Shown here piece after piece: positions 1 through 7,627 of a stretch of DNA of 64,000 bases. A program made the position numbers and the translations under genes. Where the stretch lies: positions 1 to 64,000 of the forward strand of contig NC_014211.1 in assembly GCF_000092985.1 (NCBI RefSeq). Reading direction: 5' to 3'. Under the pieces are notes generated by a model that saw only the letters and a list, made by a program, of their open reading frames with translations, ran no database searches and was not told the origin of the DNA. Position 1 is the stretch's first letter. The number at the start of each line of letters is the position of its first letter. This DNA comes from Nocardiopsis dassonvillei subsp. dassonvillei DSM 43111. Lineage in GTDB: Bacteria > Actinomycetota > Actinomycetes > Streptosporangiales > Streptosporangiaceae.

Positions 1-100
1 AGCTGGCCGTCAGCGGTCCGGCGGGCGCGGGAGCGCCCCGGGAGCCTCCGGCGACCGCCCCCGCGCGGTTCGGGGCCGCCCCGCCTCGCGGTGCCGCCGG

Positions 101-811
101 TCAGGGGCGCTCGGCGGGCAGGGAGAGCAGTCCCTCCACCGTCCGGGCCAGGTCGCGGTCCGAGACGTCCGGCGGGGCGAAGACCGACGGGAAGCGCCCC
201 TCCAGGTGGGAGGACCAGCCGGTCACCAGCCCCGCGTGCCGCGCCCCGGCGACGTCCCATCCGTGCGCGGTGACCAGGGCCAGCCGCTCCGGGGCGACTC
301 CCAGGGACCGCGCGGCGGCCCGGTAGGCGCCCGGCGCGGGCCGCCACTCCCCGGCGGGGCGGGCGGCCAGCACGTCCTCCACCAGGTCGGGCAGACCGGC
401 GCGCTCCAGCAGTCTCCGGGCCAGCGCGTCGTCGTGGTCGCCCAGGACCGCGACGGGCACTCCGGCCCCGCGCGCGGCGCGCAGCGCGGCGTCCGCCTCG
501 GGCCGGGGGTCGAGTTCGGCCAGCCCCCCGATGATGGCGTCCTCGGCGGAGGGGGCGATCTGGTGGCCGGTGATGTCGCGCAGCGCTCCCCGGACCACGT
601 CCTCGAAGGAGCGGTCGGCGCCGTCGCCCCCCACCAGGGCCAGGGCGAACGAGTCGCGCAGCAGGTGGTCCGACCAGCGGGTCATGAGCACCCGGGGGAT
701 TCCGGCCTCCCGGAACCGCCACTCCAGGGGCGCGAGGGGGAAGAGGGTGTCGAGGACGTCGAGGACGAGGGCGGCCGGGCGGAGCGGTCGCCCGGCGGGG
801 CGTTCGGACAT
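101..811 (-). CDS. HAD-superfamily hydrolase, haloacid dehalogenase type II-like
   Basis: Predicted cytosolic HAD phosphohydrolase/dehalogenase of 236 residues. Motif I near the N-terminus reads LDVLDTLF, matching the type II haloacid dehalogenase pattern (FDxxGTL), and the C-terminal motif VTAHGWDVAGARHAGL is typical of that subfamily. Two catalytic motifs are off-consensus: motif II reads VLGDHDD where family members have LSNG, and the expected motif III Lys lies in WRPAPGAY, where Arg takes its place. The substrate is therefore uncertain and the enzyme may be altered. The start was set at the ATG at 811 (MSERPAG), because an upstream in-frame ATG at 847 lacks a better ribosome binding site. 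It is read in the same direction as idi upstream, 224 bases away, with a short direct repeat between. Confidence 0.75.
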   Translation of the reverse strand: MSERPAGRPLRPAALVLDVLDTLFPLAPLEWRFREAGIPRVLMTRWSDHLLRDSFALALVGGDGADRSFEDVVRGALRDITGHQIAPSAEDAIIGGLAELDPRPEADAALRAARGAGVPVAVLGDHDDALARRLLERAGLPDLVEDVLAARPAGEWRPAPGAYRAAARSLGVAPERLALVTAHGWDVAGARHAGLVTGWSSHLEGRFPSVFAPPDVSDRDLARTVEGLLSLPAERP

Positions 812-878
812 GGGAGCGGCTCCAGGGAGGGGGTCGGGAACGGCCACCCCGTTCCTACCCGGGCGCGGGGTCCTTCGC

Positions 879-933
879 GCCTCCCGGACACCCGATCGCC
901 GCCCCCGTGCCTCCGGGACACCCGGTCGCAGCC
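879..933. repeat. two 25-base direct repeats, 30-base period
   Basis: Bases 879-903 and 909-933 share the pattern GCCTCCSGGACACCCGRTCG followed by CMGCC. They differ at about three positions and start exactly 30 bases apart, roughly three helical turns. They lie 68-122 bases upstream of the HAD start, so a repeated regulator site is possible; function unknown. Confidence 0.5.
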
Positions 934-1035
934 CTCACGCCCACCGTCCCCGCGACCGGTACCCGGCGCGCGCCTCCTCCCGCCTCCGCCGCACGGCGCC
1001 CCGGATCCGCTCCCGTTCCCGGGCCGCCGCTCGGC

Positions 1036-1593
1036 TCAGAGCGCGTCCAGGCGGGGGATCTGCTCCACCGCCCACGGGCTCAGCAGCCACGGTGTCCGCT
1101 CGGCCACCGCCACCAGGTCCGCCCACTCCGTCCACGCGTACTCGGCCACCTCCGACGGGTCGGGGTCCGGGCCCTCCTCCGCACGCGCCCAGAAGACCGG
1201 GCAGAACTCGTTCTCCACGATCCCCTCGGCCGACACCGCCCGGTACCGGAAGTCGGGCAGCGCGGGCCGCACCCCGCTGACGCGCATCCCCAGCTCCTGG
1301 CCGACCCGGCGGCGCACCGCCGCGTCGAGGTCCTCGTCCGGGCCGGGGTGGCCGCAGCAGCTGTTCGTCCACACCCCCGGCCAGGTGGTCTTGCCCAGGG
1401 CCCGGCGGGTGATCAGCACCCGCCCGTCCGCGTCCAGGACGTAGCAGGAGAACGCCAGGTGCAGCGGTGTCTCCCGGGTGTGCACGGTGGCCTTGTCGGC
1501 GACGCCCACGCGCTGGTGCTCCTCGTCGAGCAGAACCACGAGTTCGCGCTCTGCGCCGCCCTCCGCGCCCGCGGCGGCCCTGTGCTGGGTCAC
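1036..1593 (-). CDS. idi: isopentenyl-diphosphate delta-isomerase type I
   Basis: Converts isopentenyl diphosphate to dimethylallyl diphosphate, the step that supplies the allylic primer for isoprenoid synthesis. The 185-residue protein has the type I (Nudix-fold) signatures: TNSCCGHP carrying the catalytic Cys, the Nudix-like segment AAVRRRVGQELGM, and ENEFCPVFWA with the metal/active-site Glu. Length matches bacterial IDI (about 180). It starts with GTG at 1593; AGGAG lies only two bases before it. It stands alone with its own promoter region, divergent from the SDR gene at 1864. It could serve the prenyltransferase encoded at 56506, but that is inference. Confidence 0.93.
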   Translation of the reverse strand: MTQHRAAAGAEGGAERELVVLLDEEHQRVGVADKATVHTRETPLHLAFSCYVLDADGRVLITRRALGKTTWPGVWTNSCCGHPGPDEDLDAAVRRRVGQELGMRVSGVRPALPDFRYRAVSAEGIVENEFCPVFWARAEEGPDPDPSEVAEYAWTEWADLVAVAERTPWLLSPWAVEQIPRLDAL

Positions 1594-1740
1594 GGCTCCT
1601 ACCCCCCGCTTCCGGGACCGCCGCGCTCCGCCCGGTCGGCCCTCGTTCCTGCGTCACACGCGTACGGTCCGTACTCCCCACGCGGTGACGTTCTCCCCTC
1701 CCATACTCACCCGTCACTCCCACCCGATGCGCACCGGCTC

Positions 1741-1769
1741 CCCGGGACCGCGCTCCGCGCGGTCCCGGG
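1741..1769. terminator. 12-bp GC hairpin in a divergent intergenic region
   Basis: CCCGGGACCGCG at 1741-1752 pairs perfectly with 1758-1769 around the loop CTCCG. No gene ends here, since idi and the SDR gene diverge. It would lie in the 5' leader of one of them, where it could be an attenuator or simply a cruciform. No T-run follows on either strand. Confidence 0.4.
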
Positions 1770-1863
1770 GTGCGCATACAGTTCCTGATGGCCCCGAGTC
1801 GGGAGCCACCGGACACAGGGAACGGAAGGCCGGCCGCGACGACCGCGGCGCGGCGGTGGAGCG

Positions 1864-3363
1864 GTGACAGAGACGATGACGGACACGGGTACCCGGACGC
1901 TGCCGGAGGAGTCGGAGCACCCGGCGGAGCGGATCGACCCCGACCGGTTGGCCGCGTGCCTGGACGTGATCGCCCGCGCCGGTGAGCTGCCCAGCGACCA
2001 CCCGGACTCGGTCGCCCTCCAGCGCGCGACCGCCCGCCTGTTCAAGAACGTCAAGGAGCGGCGCCGCAAGGAGCGCCAGGCCGCCCGCCAGGCCCACGAC
2101 AGGGCCGTGTTCGCGGCCACCGCCACCGCGGCGCCGGACCGGATCGACGACGAGACCAACGGCCGCGCCCTCACCAGCGGCAGCGGCGGCGCCCTCGCGG
2201 GCGTGCTGAGCAGGCCCCGGCCCTGCTACATCTGCAAGGAGAGGTACCGGGAGGTCGACTCCTTCTACCACCAGCTGTGCCCCGCGTGCGCCGCGTTCAA
2301 CAGGGAGCGCCGCAACGCCCGCACCGACCTGACCGGGCGCCGGGCCCTGCTCACCGGCGGCCGGGCCAAGATCGGCATGTACATCGCACTCCGGCTGCTC
2401 AGGGACGGCGCGCACACGACCGTCACCACACGTTTTCCCAACGACGCGGTGCGCCGGTTCGCCGCGATGCCCGACAGCGGCGAGTGGCTGCACCGGCTGC
2501 GGGTGGTGGGCGTCGACCTGCGCGACCCCGCCCAGGTGCTGCGGCTGGCCGACGCGGTGGCCGAACAGGGGCCGCTGGACATCCTCATCAACAACGCGGC
2601 CCAGACGGTGCGCCGTTCGCCCGGCTCCTACGGGCCGCTGGTCGAGGCCGAGGCCGAACCGCTCACGGGCGAGGGCCTCCCCGAGCCGCTGGTGCTGGGC
2701 GGCGTGCGCCCGCGCGCCCTGGAGGACCGCGCCGACCCTGGGCGGGACGCCCCGGCGACCCACGCGCTCACTCCGGCCATGCTCACCTCCCTGGCGCTGA
2801 CCACGGGCTCCGCGTCGATGGAGAGGGTGCGCACCGGGACGGCGATCGACGCCGGAGGGCTGGTGCCCGACCTGGCCCCGGTGAACAGCTGGACGCGGCG
2901 GATCGGCGAGGTCGACCCCGTCGAGATGCTGGAGGTGCAGCTGTGCAACGTGAGCGCGCCGTTCCTGCTGGTGGACCGGTTGCGCCCGGCCCTGGCCGCG
3001 TCCCCGGCGCGCCGCACCTACATCGTCAACGTGTCGGCGATGGAGGGGGTGTTCGGCCGCGGCTACAAGGGGCCGGGGCACCCCCACACCAACATGGCCA
3101 AGGCCGCGCTCAACATGCTCACCCGCACCAGCGCCCAGGAGATGCTGGAGTCCGACGGAATCCTGATGACCAGCGTGGACACCGGGTGGATCACGGACGA
3201 GCGCCCGCACCCGGAGAAGGAGCGGCTGGTCGAGGCCGGGTTCCACGCGCCCCTGGACCTGGAGGACGGGGCCGCGCGCGTGTACGACCCCATCGTGCGG
3301 GGCGAGCTGGGAGAGGACCTGCACGGGTGCTTCCTGAAGGACTACGCCCCCGCCAACTGGTAG
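1864..3363 (+). CDS. SDR-family oxidoreductase with N-terminal zinc-finger region
   Basis: NAD(P)-dependent short-chain dehydrogenase-like protein of 499 residues, about twice a classical SDR. Residues 1-110 are charged and helix-rich. A Cys4 knuckle follows, C121-x2-C124-x14-C139-x2-C142, then a Rossmann domain from about residue 157 with the cofactor loop TGGRAKIGMYIA and ILINNAAQT. The place where classical SDRs carry YxxxK reads HTNMAKAALNM: the Lys is kept but the Tyr is replaced, so catalysis must differ or use another residue. Homologues with the same layout are known as uncharacterised SDR proteins. GTG at 1864 was chosen; ATG at 1876 is an alternative, as GGAG at 1858-1861 lies close to the first. 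It is a single gene facing a terminator at 3486. Confidence 0.8.
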   Translation: MTETMTDTGTRTLPEESEHPAERIDPDRLAACLDVIARAGELPSDHPDSVALQRATARLFKNVKERRRKERQAARQAHDRAVFAATATAAPDRIDDETNGRALTSGSGGALAGVLSRPRPCYICKERYREVDSFYHQLCPACAAFNRERRNARTDLTGRRALLTGGRAKIGMYIALRLLRDGAHTTVTTRFPNDAVRRFAAMPDSGEWLHRLRVVGVDLRDPAQVLRLADAVAEQGPLDILINNAAQTVRRSPGSYGPLVEAEAEPLTGEGLPEPLVLGGVRPRALEDRADPGRDAPATHALTPAMLTSLALTTGSASMERVRTGTAIDAGGLVPDLAPVNSWTRRIGEVDPVEMLEVQLCNVSAPFLLVDRLRPALAASPARRTYIVNVSAMEGVFGRGYKGPGHPHTNMAKAALNMLTRTSAQEMLESDGILMTSVDTGWITDERPHPEKERLVEAGFHAPLDLEDGAARVYDPIVRGELGEDLHGCFLKDYAPANW

Positions 3364-3485
3364 AGGGCAACCGGAAGCCGGATCCCCTCGGGGACCCCCC
3401 GTATCCCAGGAAACCGCATCGGGCCCGGCGGCGGTAGAGGCGGCGGGAGGCTGTGGACAACCGCCGCCCGCGAGCGGCTGGAGGG

Positions 3486-3512
3486 CGTGCCGCTCCTGTC
3501 GGGAGCGGCACG
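3486..3512. terminator. bidirectional hairpin terminator
   Basis: CGTGCCGCTCC (3486-3496) pairs perfectly with GGAGCGGCACG (3502-3512) around a five-base loop. It lies between the convergent ends of the SDR gene (3363) and the response regulator (3615), so it can serve both strands. Confidence 0.7.
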
Positions 3513-3614
3513 GCGGCCGGGGGACGCGTTCCGCCGCCGGACGGTTCCCGGTCCCGCCCGCGCGCCACCGCGCGGCGCACCGGCGCCGCCCCGGGGAGGC
3601 TCCGCCTACTCCGC

Positions 3615-4322
3615 CTACTCCGCGTGCCCGTTGCGGTAGGCCCAGGCCGCCACCTCCACGCGGTTGCGCGCCCCCAGCTTGGCCTGCACGCTCGCCAGGT
3701 GCGTCTTGACCGTGCTCACGGTGACGAACAGCTCCCCGGCCACCTCGGTGTTGGTCAGCCCCCGCGCCACCGCGCGCACGATGTCCAGCTCCCGCACGGT
3801 CAGCCCGCCGTCCCCCGGCGCGGACCGGGGCGCCGCCGCGAAGTGCCGCAGCAGCCGCACGGTGACCCTCGGGGATACCAGGGCGTCGCCCCTGGCGGCG
3901 GCCCGCACCGCCTCCACCAGCAGGGCCGGTCCGGCGTCCTTGAGCAGGAATCCGACCGCCCCTCCGGTGATCGCCGCGTGCACGTACTCGTCCAGGTCGA
4001 ACGTGGTCACCACGACCACCCGGAGCGGGTCGGCCACCCCCGGACCTGCCAGCCGCCGGGTGGCCTCCAGGCCGTCCACCCCCGGCATCCGGATGTCCAT
4101 GAGCACCACGTCCGGGCGCAGCTCCCGCGCCAGCCGGACCGCCTCCAGACCGTCACCGGCCTCGCCCACCACCTCGACGCCGTCCTCGGCCGCCAGCATG
4201 TACCGGAACCCGGTCCGCACCATGGCCTGGTCGTCCGCCAGCAGCACCCGGATCGGCGCCTCGCCGCCGCCGGGCACCGCCCGCTCCCCTCCGGCCTCCT
4301 GGGACCCCCGCATCACCCTCAC
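3615..4322 (-). CDS. LuxR/NarL-family response regulator
   Basis: DNA-binding response regulator, 235 residues. The receiver domain spans about residues 24-140, with acidic pocket LLADD, phospho-acceptor Asp76 in VVLMDIRMPGVDG, and the switch Lys in FLLKDAGP. A C-terminal LuxR helix-turn-helix follows (GLTVRELDIVRAVARGLTN, then TVKTHLASVQAKLGARNRVE). It starts with GTG at 4322, overlapping the histidine kinase stop in GTGA, so the two are translationally coupled and form a cognate pair. The first about 20 residues are non-conserved. A later start is possible, but the overlap supports this one. Target genes are unknown; the divergent DUF418 gene at 5727 is a plausible candidate by position only. 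Confidence 0.9.
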   Translation of the reverse strand: MRVMRGSQEAGGERAVPGGGEAPIRVLLADDQAMVRTGFRYMLAAEDGVEVVGEAGDGLEAVRLARELRPDVVLMDIRMPGVDGLEATRRLAGPGVADPLRVVVVTTFDLDEYVHAAITGGAVGFLLKDAGPALLVEAVRAAARGDALVSPRVTVRLLRHFAAAPRSAPGDGGLTVRELDIVRAVARGLTNTEVAGELFVTVSTVKTHLASVQAKLGARNRVEVAAWAYRNGHAE

Positions 4323-5575
4323 CCCTGCTCCCCGACAGTCGAACGTCGCTCCGGGCCCTCGCCCGCCCGGTCCAGCGGCAGCCGCGCCGCCACCTCCCAG
4401 CCCCGGCCCCGGTCACGCGGGCCCGCGGAGAACACGCCGCCGAGCAGGCGCACCCGTTCCGCCATGCCGACCAGGCCGAACCCGCCCCCGGCCGGTCCCG
4501 AGCCCCCCTGGCCGTCGTCACTCACCCGCACCGCGACCTCCTCCGCTCCGGCCTCCACCGACACCTCCACCCGGGCGGCGCCCCGGGCGTGCCGCAGCGC
4601 GTTGGTGACCGACTCCTGGGCGATCCGCAGCACCGCCGTCCCGGCGGTCGGCGGCAGGGCCTCCACGGGACCCCGGCACCGTACCGCCACCTCCGGTCGG
4701 CCCCCGGCCGCCGGTGTCACCAGCCGGGCCAGCCCCGCGGCGGTGTCCGGGGCCAGCGGCACGTCGCCCGGCTCCCGCAGCCGCGAGACCATCCCGCGCA
4801 TGGACTCCAGTGCGCGCGCCCCCGCCGCCTCGATCTCGGGCAGCGCGTTCCGCACCGCGCCGGGGTCGCGGTCGGCGATGTGGCGCAGCGCCTGCGCCTG
4901 GACGACGATGCCGGTCACCTCGTGCGCCACGACGTCGTGCAGGTCGCGGGCGATCGCCAGCCGCTCCTGGGACCGGGCGTGCTCCACATGGGCGCGCCGC
5001 TGGGCCTCCCGCCACCGCAGGTACAGCCCCGGAGCCAGTCCCACGGCCACGAACGTCAGCGACGTGTTGGCCAGGCTCGCGTAGTAGGGGACGGGCTCTC
5101 GCAGGTAGTCCGAGAGGGTGGCCGCGAAGGCGCACAGGGACACCGCGCCGATCTGCCAGGGGCCGCACCGCAGCCCGGCCAGCGCGAGCAGCACCAGCAG
5201 CCCGCTGACCTCCGAGCCCGCCAGGGCGTATCCGAACGCCTCCCCCATGGGCAGCGGCCACAGCACCGCGGAGGCCGCCAGCACCGAGGCCGCGGCCGCC
5301 GCACCGGACACCGCGGTCGCCACCGGTCCCGAGGACGGGCGCAGGGTGAGCAGCGCGAGCACGCAGACCACCCCGCCGGAGACCACCGGCACGTAGTCCA
5401 TGGCCGAGTGCGGGGGCCCCATCCAGTCCGGGCGGGAGAAGTCGCCGTGAACGCGCAGCAGGTCCAGCGCCCACAGCACCGCGAGCACGCACGCCACGGC
5501 CCACGGCGCGATCCGGGACAGCGCACCGCTGGTCCGGCCGCCGCCGCGCGTCGCGAACACCCTGTTCATGGCCAT
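4319..5575 (-). CDS. sensor histidine kinase, NarL/DesK type (HisKA_3)
   Basis: Membrane sensor kinase of 418 residues. Hydrophobic N-terminal segments (residues about 15-180) form several transmembrane helices. The dimerisation/phosphoacceptor region follows with ARDLHDVVAHEVTGIV, His being the phosphorylation site, then a HATPase_c domain with N-box QESVTNALRHARGA and G-boxes VSDDGQGG and GFGLVGMAERV. Start taken as ATG at 5575 (MAMNRVF); ATG at 5569 is equally possible. Longer in-frame extensions run into the divergent promoter region and read as low-complexity Arg/Pro sequence, so they were discarded. It is coupled to the downstream response regulator by a GTGA overlap. The sensed signal cannot be told from sequence. 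Confidence 0.9.
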   Translation of the reverse strand: MAMNRVFATRGGGRTSGALSRIAPWAVACVLAVLWALDLLRVHGDFSRPDWMGPPHSAMDYVPVVSGGVVCVLALLTLRPSSGPVATAVSGAAAAASVLAASAVLWPLPMGEAFGYALAGSEVSGLLVLLALAGLRCGPWQIGAVSLCAFAATLSDYLREPVPYYASLANTSLTFVAVGLAPGLYLRWREAQRRAHVEHARSQERLAIARDLHDVVAHEVTGIVVQAQALRHIADRDPGAVRNALPEIEAAGARALESMRGMVSRLREPGDVPLAPDTAAGLARLVTPAAGGRPEVAVRCRGPVEALPPTAGTAVLRIAQESVTNALRHARGAARVEVSVEAGAEEVAVRVSDDGQGGSGPAGGGFGLVGMAERVRLLGGVFSAGPRDRGRGWEVAARLPLDRAGEGPERRSTVGEQG

Positions 5576-5726
5576 GGCGACCAGCGTAGGCCGCGCGGAC
5601 GCGGCGGGCCTCGGCCGAAGGTACGAGGCGGGCGGGTCCGGGCGTCGGCCGTTCGGTCGATGCGCGCGCACGGGCCCGGAGGCGAGGCTGGGAGCCGTTC
5701 GACGTCGGAAGGGGAGAGGGCGCCGC

Positions 5727-7097
5727 ATGAGCGAGGCGGGGTACGACACGACAGGGGCACAACGGCACGGGGACGGGACGCACCACCCGGTCGGTGCCGG
5801 GGGGCGGTACACGGCCGGGGCACGGCACGAGGGCGGGGCGCTCCACACGGCCGGGAGCGGGGAACCGCGCACGGCGGGGACCGAGGCGCGGCACACGGCC
5901 GGGGCACGGCGCGCAGCCGCGTCCGACGGTGCCGGTCCCGGCCTGCCGTCCCCCGCGCGGCGCGTGGTGTTCCTGGACGTCGCCCGGGCGCTCGCGATGA
6001 TCGGCGTGGTCATGATGAACGCGTCCTCGGTGGTCTATCCCGTCGAGATGTCGGGCGACCGGGTCCCGGGCGTGCTGAGCGAACTCGTGGACGGCGGGCT
6101 CACCCTGCTCATGTCGGGCAGGGCCAGGACCATGCTCATGGTGCTGCTGGGCGCGGGCGTGGTCCTGGCGTGGCGGGCCGCCGCCCGGCGCGGCGGGAGT
6201 CCGGCGGCGGTGATGCTGCGCCGCTACGCCGTCCTGGGCCTGCTGTTCGGACTTCCGCACCTGGCGGTCTTCGACGGGGACATCCTCACCCAGTACTCGG
6301 TCGCGGCGCTGCTGCTGACCCCGCTGGTGCCGCTGCTGCTCGGCGGGTCCCGCCGCAGACCGCTGGTCGCGGCGGCCGTGCTGTTCGCCGCCGTGCCGGT
6401 GTCGGACCTGCTGCTCTCGCCGTTCCTCGGGGACCACACCTGGGGGGCCTCGGCGATGCTGGTCCCGCAGACCCTCGGGTTCTTCTGCGTGGGCGTGTGG
6501 CTGGCCCGCCGCCCGGAGCTCACCGCCGAGCCCGGAACCGGTGCGGAGGGGACCTCCCGCCTGCCGCTGCGCATGCTCGTGTTCGGCGCGGTGGTCCAGG
6601 TCCTGAGCGTGGCCCTCATGCTCGTCGGCAGCGTCGTGTTCCCGACCGAGTTCGGCGCCGACGGCGCGCCGGTGCGGTCCGTGGGCGAGACCGTGGTCGT
6701 CCTCCTGGGGAACACCTTGCTGAACCTGGGCGGAGCCCTGCTCTACCTGGGACTGGTGTGGTGGCTGGTACTCAGGGGACGGGGCGCGGCGCGCGTGCTG
6801 GGGACCCTGGCCCCGCTCGGGCGGATGACCCTCACGGTGTACCTGGGCAGCACGGCGGTGTTCCTGGCGGTCATGGGCCCGTTCGAGGGGACGGTCCCCC
6901 AGCTGGCCCAGTACGCCCTGGCCGCCGCCTACTTCGTCGCGACCGCCGTCCTGGCCCACCTGTGGGCGCGCCGGTTCCGGCTCGGTCCGCTGGAGTGGGT
7001 GTGGCGGAGCCTGACCCACCTGCGCCCGGTGCCCCTGCGCGCCGAGCGCTCCGGTCGGCGGTCCGGCCTCCCGGCCGCCAGCGGGGACCCGGCCTGA
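5727..7097 (+). CDS. DUF418-family membrane protein with repetitive N-terminal tail
   Basis: Polytopic membrane protein of 456 residues from the DUF418/YeiB-like family, related to acyltransferase-like transporters of unknown function. The core starts near residue 75 with RVVFLDVARALAMIGVVMMN, the usual first helix of the family, and continues through about ten hydrophobic segments to LGPLEWVWRSLTHLRP, the usual C-terminal motif. The first 75 residues are hydrophilic and repetitive (HTAG, RYTAGARH, RHTAGARR), encoded by imperfect repeats of CACACGGCCGGGGCACGG. This tail is not part of the family. Start ATG at 5727 with GGGGAGAGGG six bases upstream. It is divergent from the histidine kinase pair. 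A second DUF418 protein is encoded at 49339. Confidence 0.8.
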   Translation: MSEAGYDTTGAQRHGDGTHHPVGAGGRYTAGARHEGGALHTAGSGEPRTAGTEARHTAGARRAAASDGAGPGLPSPARRVVFLDVARALAMIGVVMMNASSVVYPVEMSGDRVPGVLSELVDGGLTLLMSGRARTMLMVLLGAGVVLAWRAAARRGGSPAAVMLRRYAVLGLLFGLPHLAVFDGDILTQYSVAALLLTPLVPLLLGGSRRRPLVAAAVLFAAVPVSDLLLSPFLGDHTWGASAMLVPQTLGFFCVGVWLARRPELTAEPGTGAEGTSRLPLRMLVFGAVVQVLSVALMLVGSVVFPTEFGADGAPVRSVGETVVVLLGNTLLNLGGALLYLGLVWWLVLRGRGAARVLGTLAPLGRMTLTVYLGSTAVFLAVMGPFEGTVPQLAQYALAAAYFVATAVLAHLWARRFRLGPLEWVWRSLTHLRPVPLRAERSGRRSGLPAASGDPA

Positions 7098-7316
7098 CAC
7101 CGGAACCCGACCGCTTCCGGCGGCGGTGGTGCTCACCTGCCGGCGGTTGCGGAACCGGGTCCCACCCGGAGAGAGCCATGGGGCGGCGGACCGGTGCACC
7201 CCTTCCGGTCACCGCGCCAGCCCGACGGGGACGCCCGTCCGGGGCACCGCCCCACGGAGGTGTCGGCGGAAGTCGCGCGGCGCCCCGCCCGCCCTGCCCC
7301 CGGGGGGCTCCCGGAC

Positions 7317-7337
7317 GACCCGCACGTCGTGCGGGTC
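7317..7337. terminator. hairpin downstream of the ThiS-like gene
   Basis: GACCCGCACG (7317-7326) and CGTGCGGGTC (7328-7337) are perfect inverted repeats, starting four bases beyond the stop codon of the leftward ThiS-like gene. It is positioned to end that transcript, and possibly the convergent DUF418 transcript. Confidence 0.6.
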
Positions 7338-7341
7338 CCCC

Positions 7342-7626
7342 TCAGCCCCCGGCGACCGAGGGCAGCACGCGCACGTCCGCGCCGTCGCGAACCGGCGCCG
7401 CCAGCCCGCCGGCCCCGCGGCACTCGTCCTCGTCCACGAACACGTTGACGTAGCGGCGCAGCCGCCCCTGCTCGTCGCGGATCCGCCTGTCCAGCCCCGG
7501 ATACCGGGCGGTGAGCGCGTCCAGCACCCCGCCCAGCGCGGTCCCGTCCTCGACCTCCACCGGGACGTGGGCCGCGCCGTCGGCGTCGGCCCTCAGCAGA
7601 CCCGGCAGGTGTACCGTCACCCGCAT
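7342..7626 (-). CDS. MoaD/ThiS-family ubiquitin-like protein
   Basis: Small beta-grasp protein of 94 residues (MRVTVHLPGLLR at the start) ending in GG. That C-terminal diglycine is adenylated and thiocarboxylated in the MoaD/ThiS sulfur-carrier family. The internal segment LRRYVNVFVDEDECRG is typical of the long MoaD-like proteins of actinobacteria. It is encoded one base after the stop of the BNR-repeat gene, so the two share a transcript and probably a job. No molybdopterin or thiamine genes lie nearby, so it is more likely a carrier for another sulfur transfer or a protein tag than the housekeeping MoaD. The partner E1-like enzyme is not in this window. Confidence 0.85.
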   Translation of the reverse strand: MRVTVHLPGLLRADADGAAHVPVEVEDGTALGGVLDALTARYPGLDRRIRDEQGRLRRYVNVFVDEDECRGAGGLAAPVRDGADVRVLPSVAGG

Positions 7627-7627
7627 C

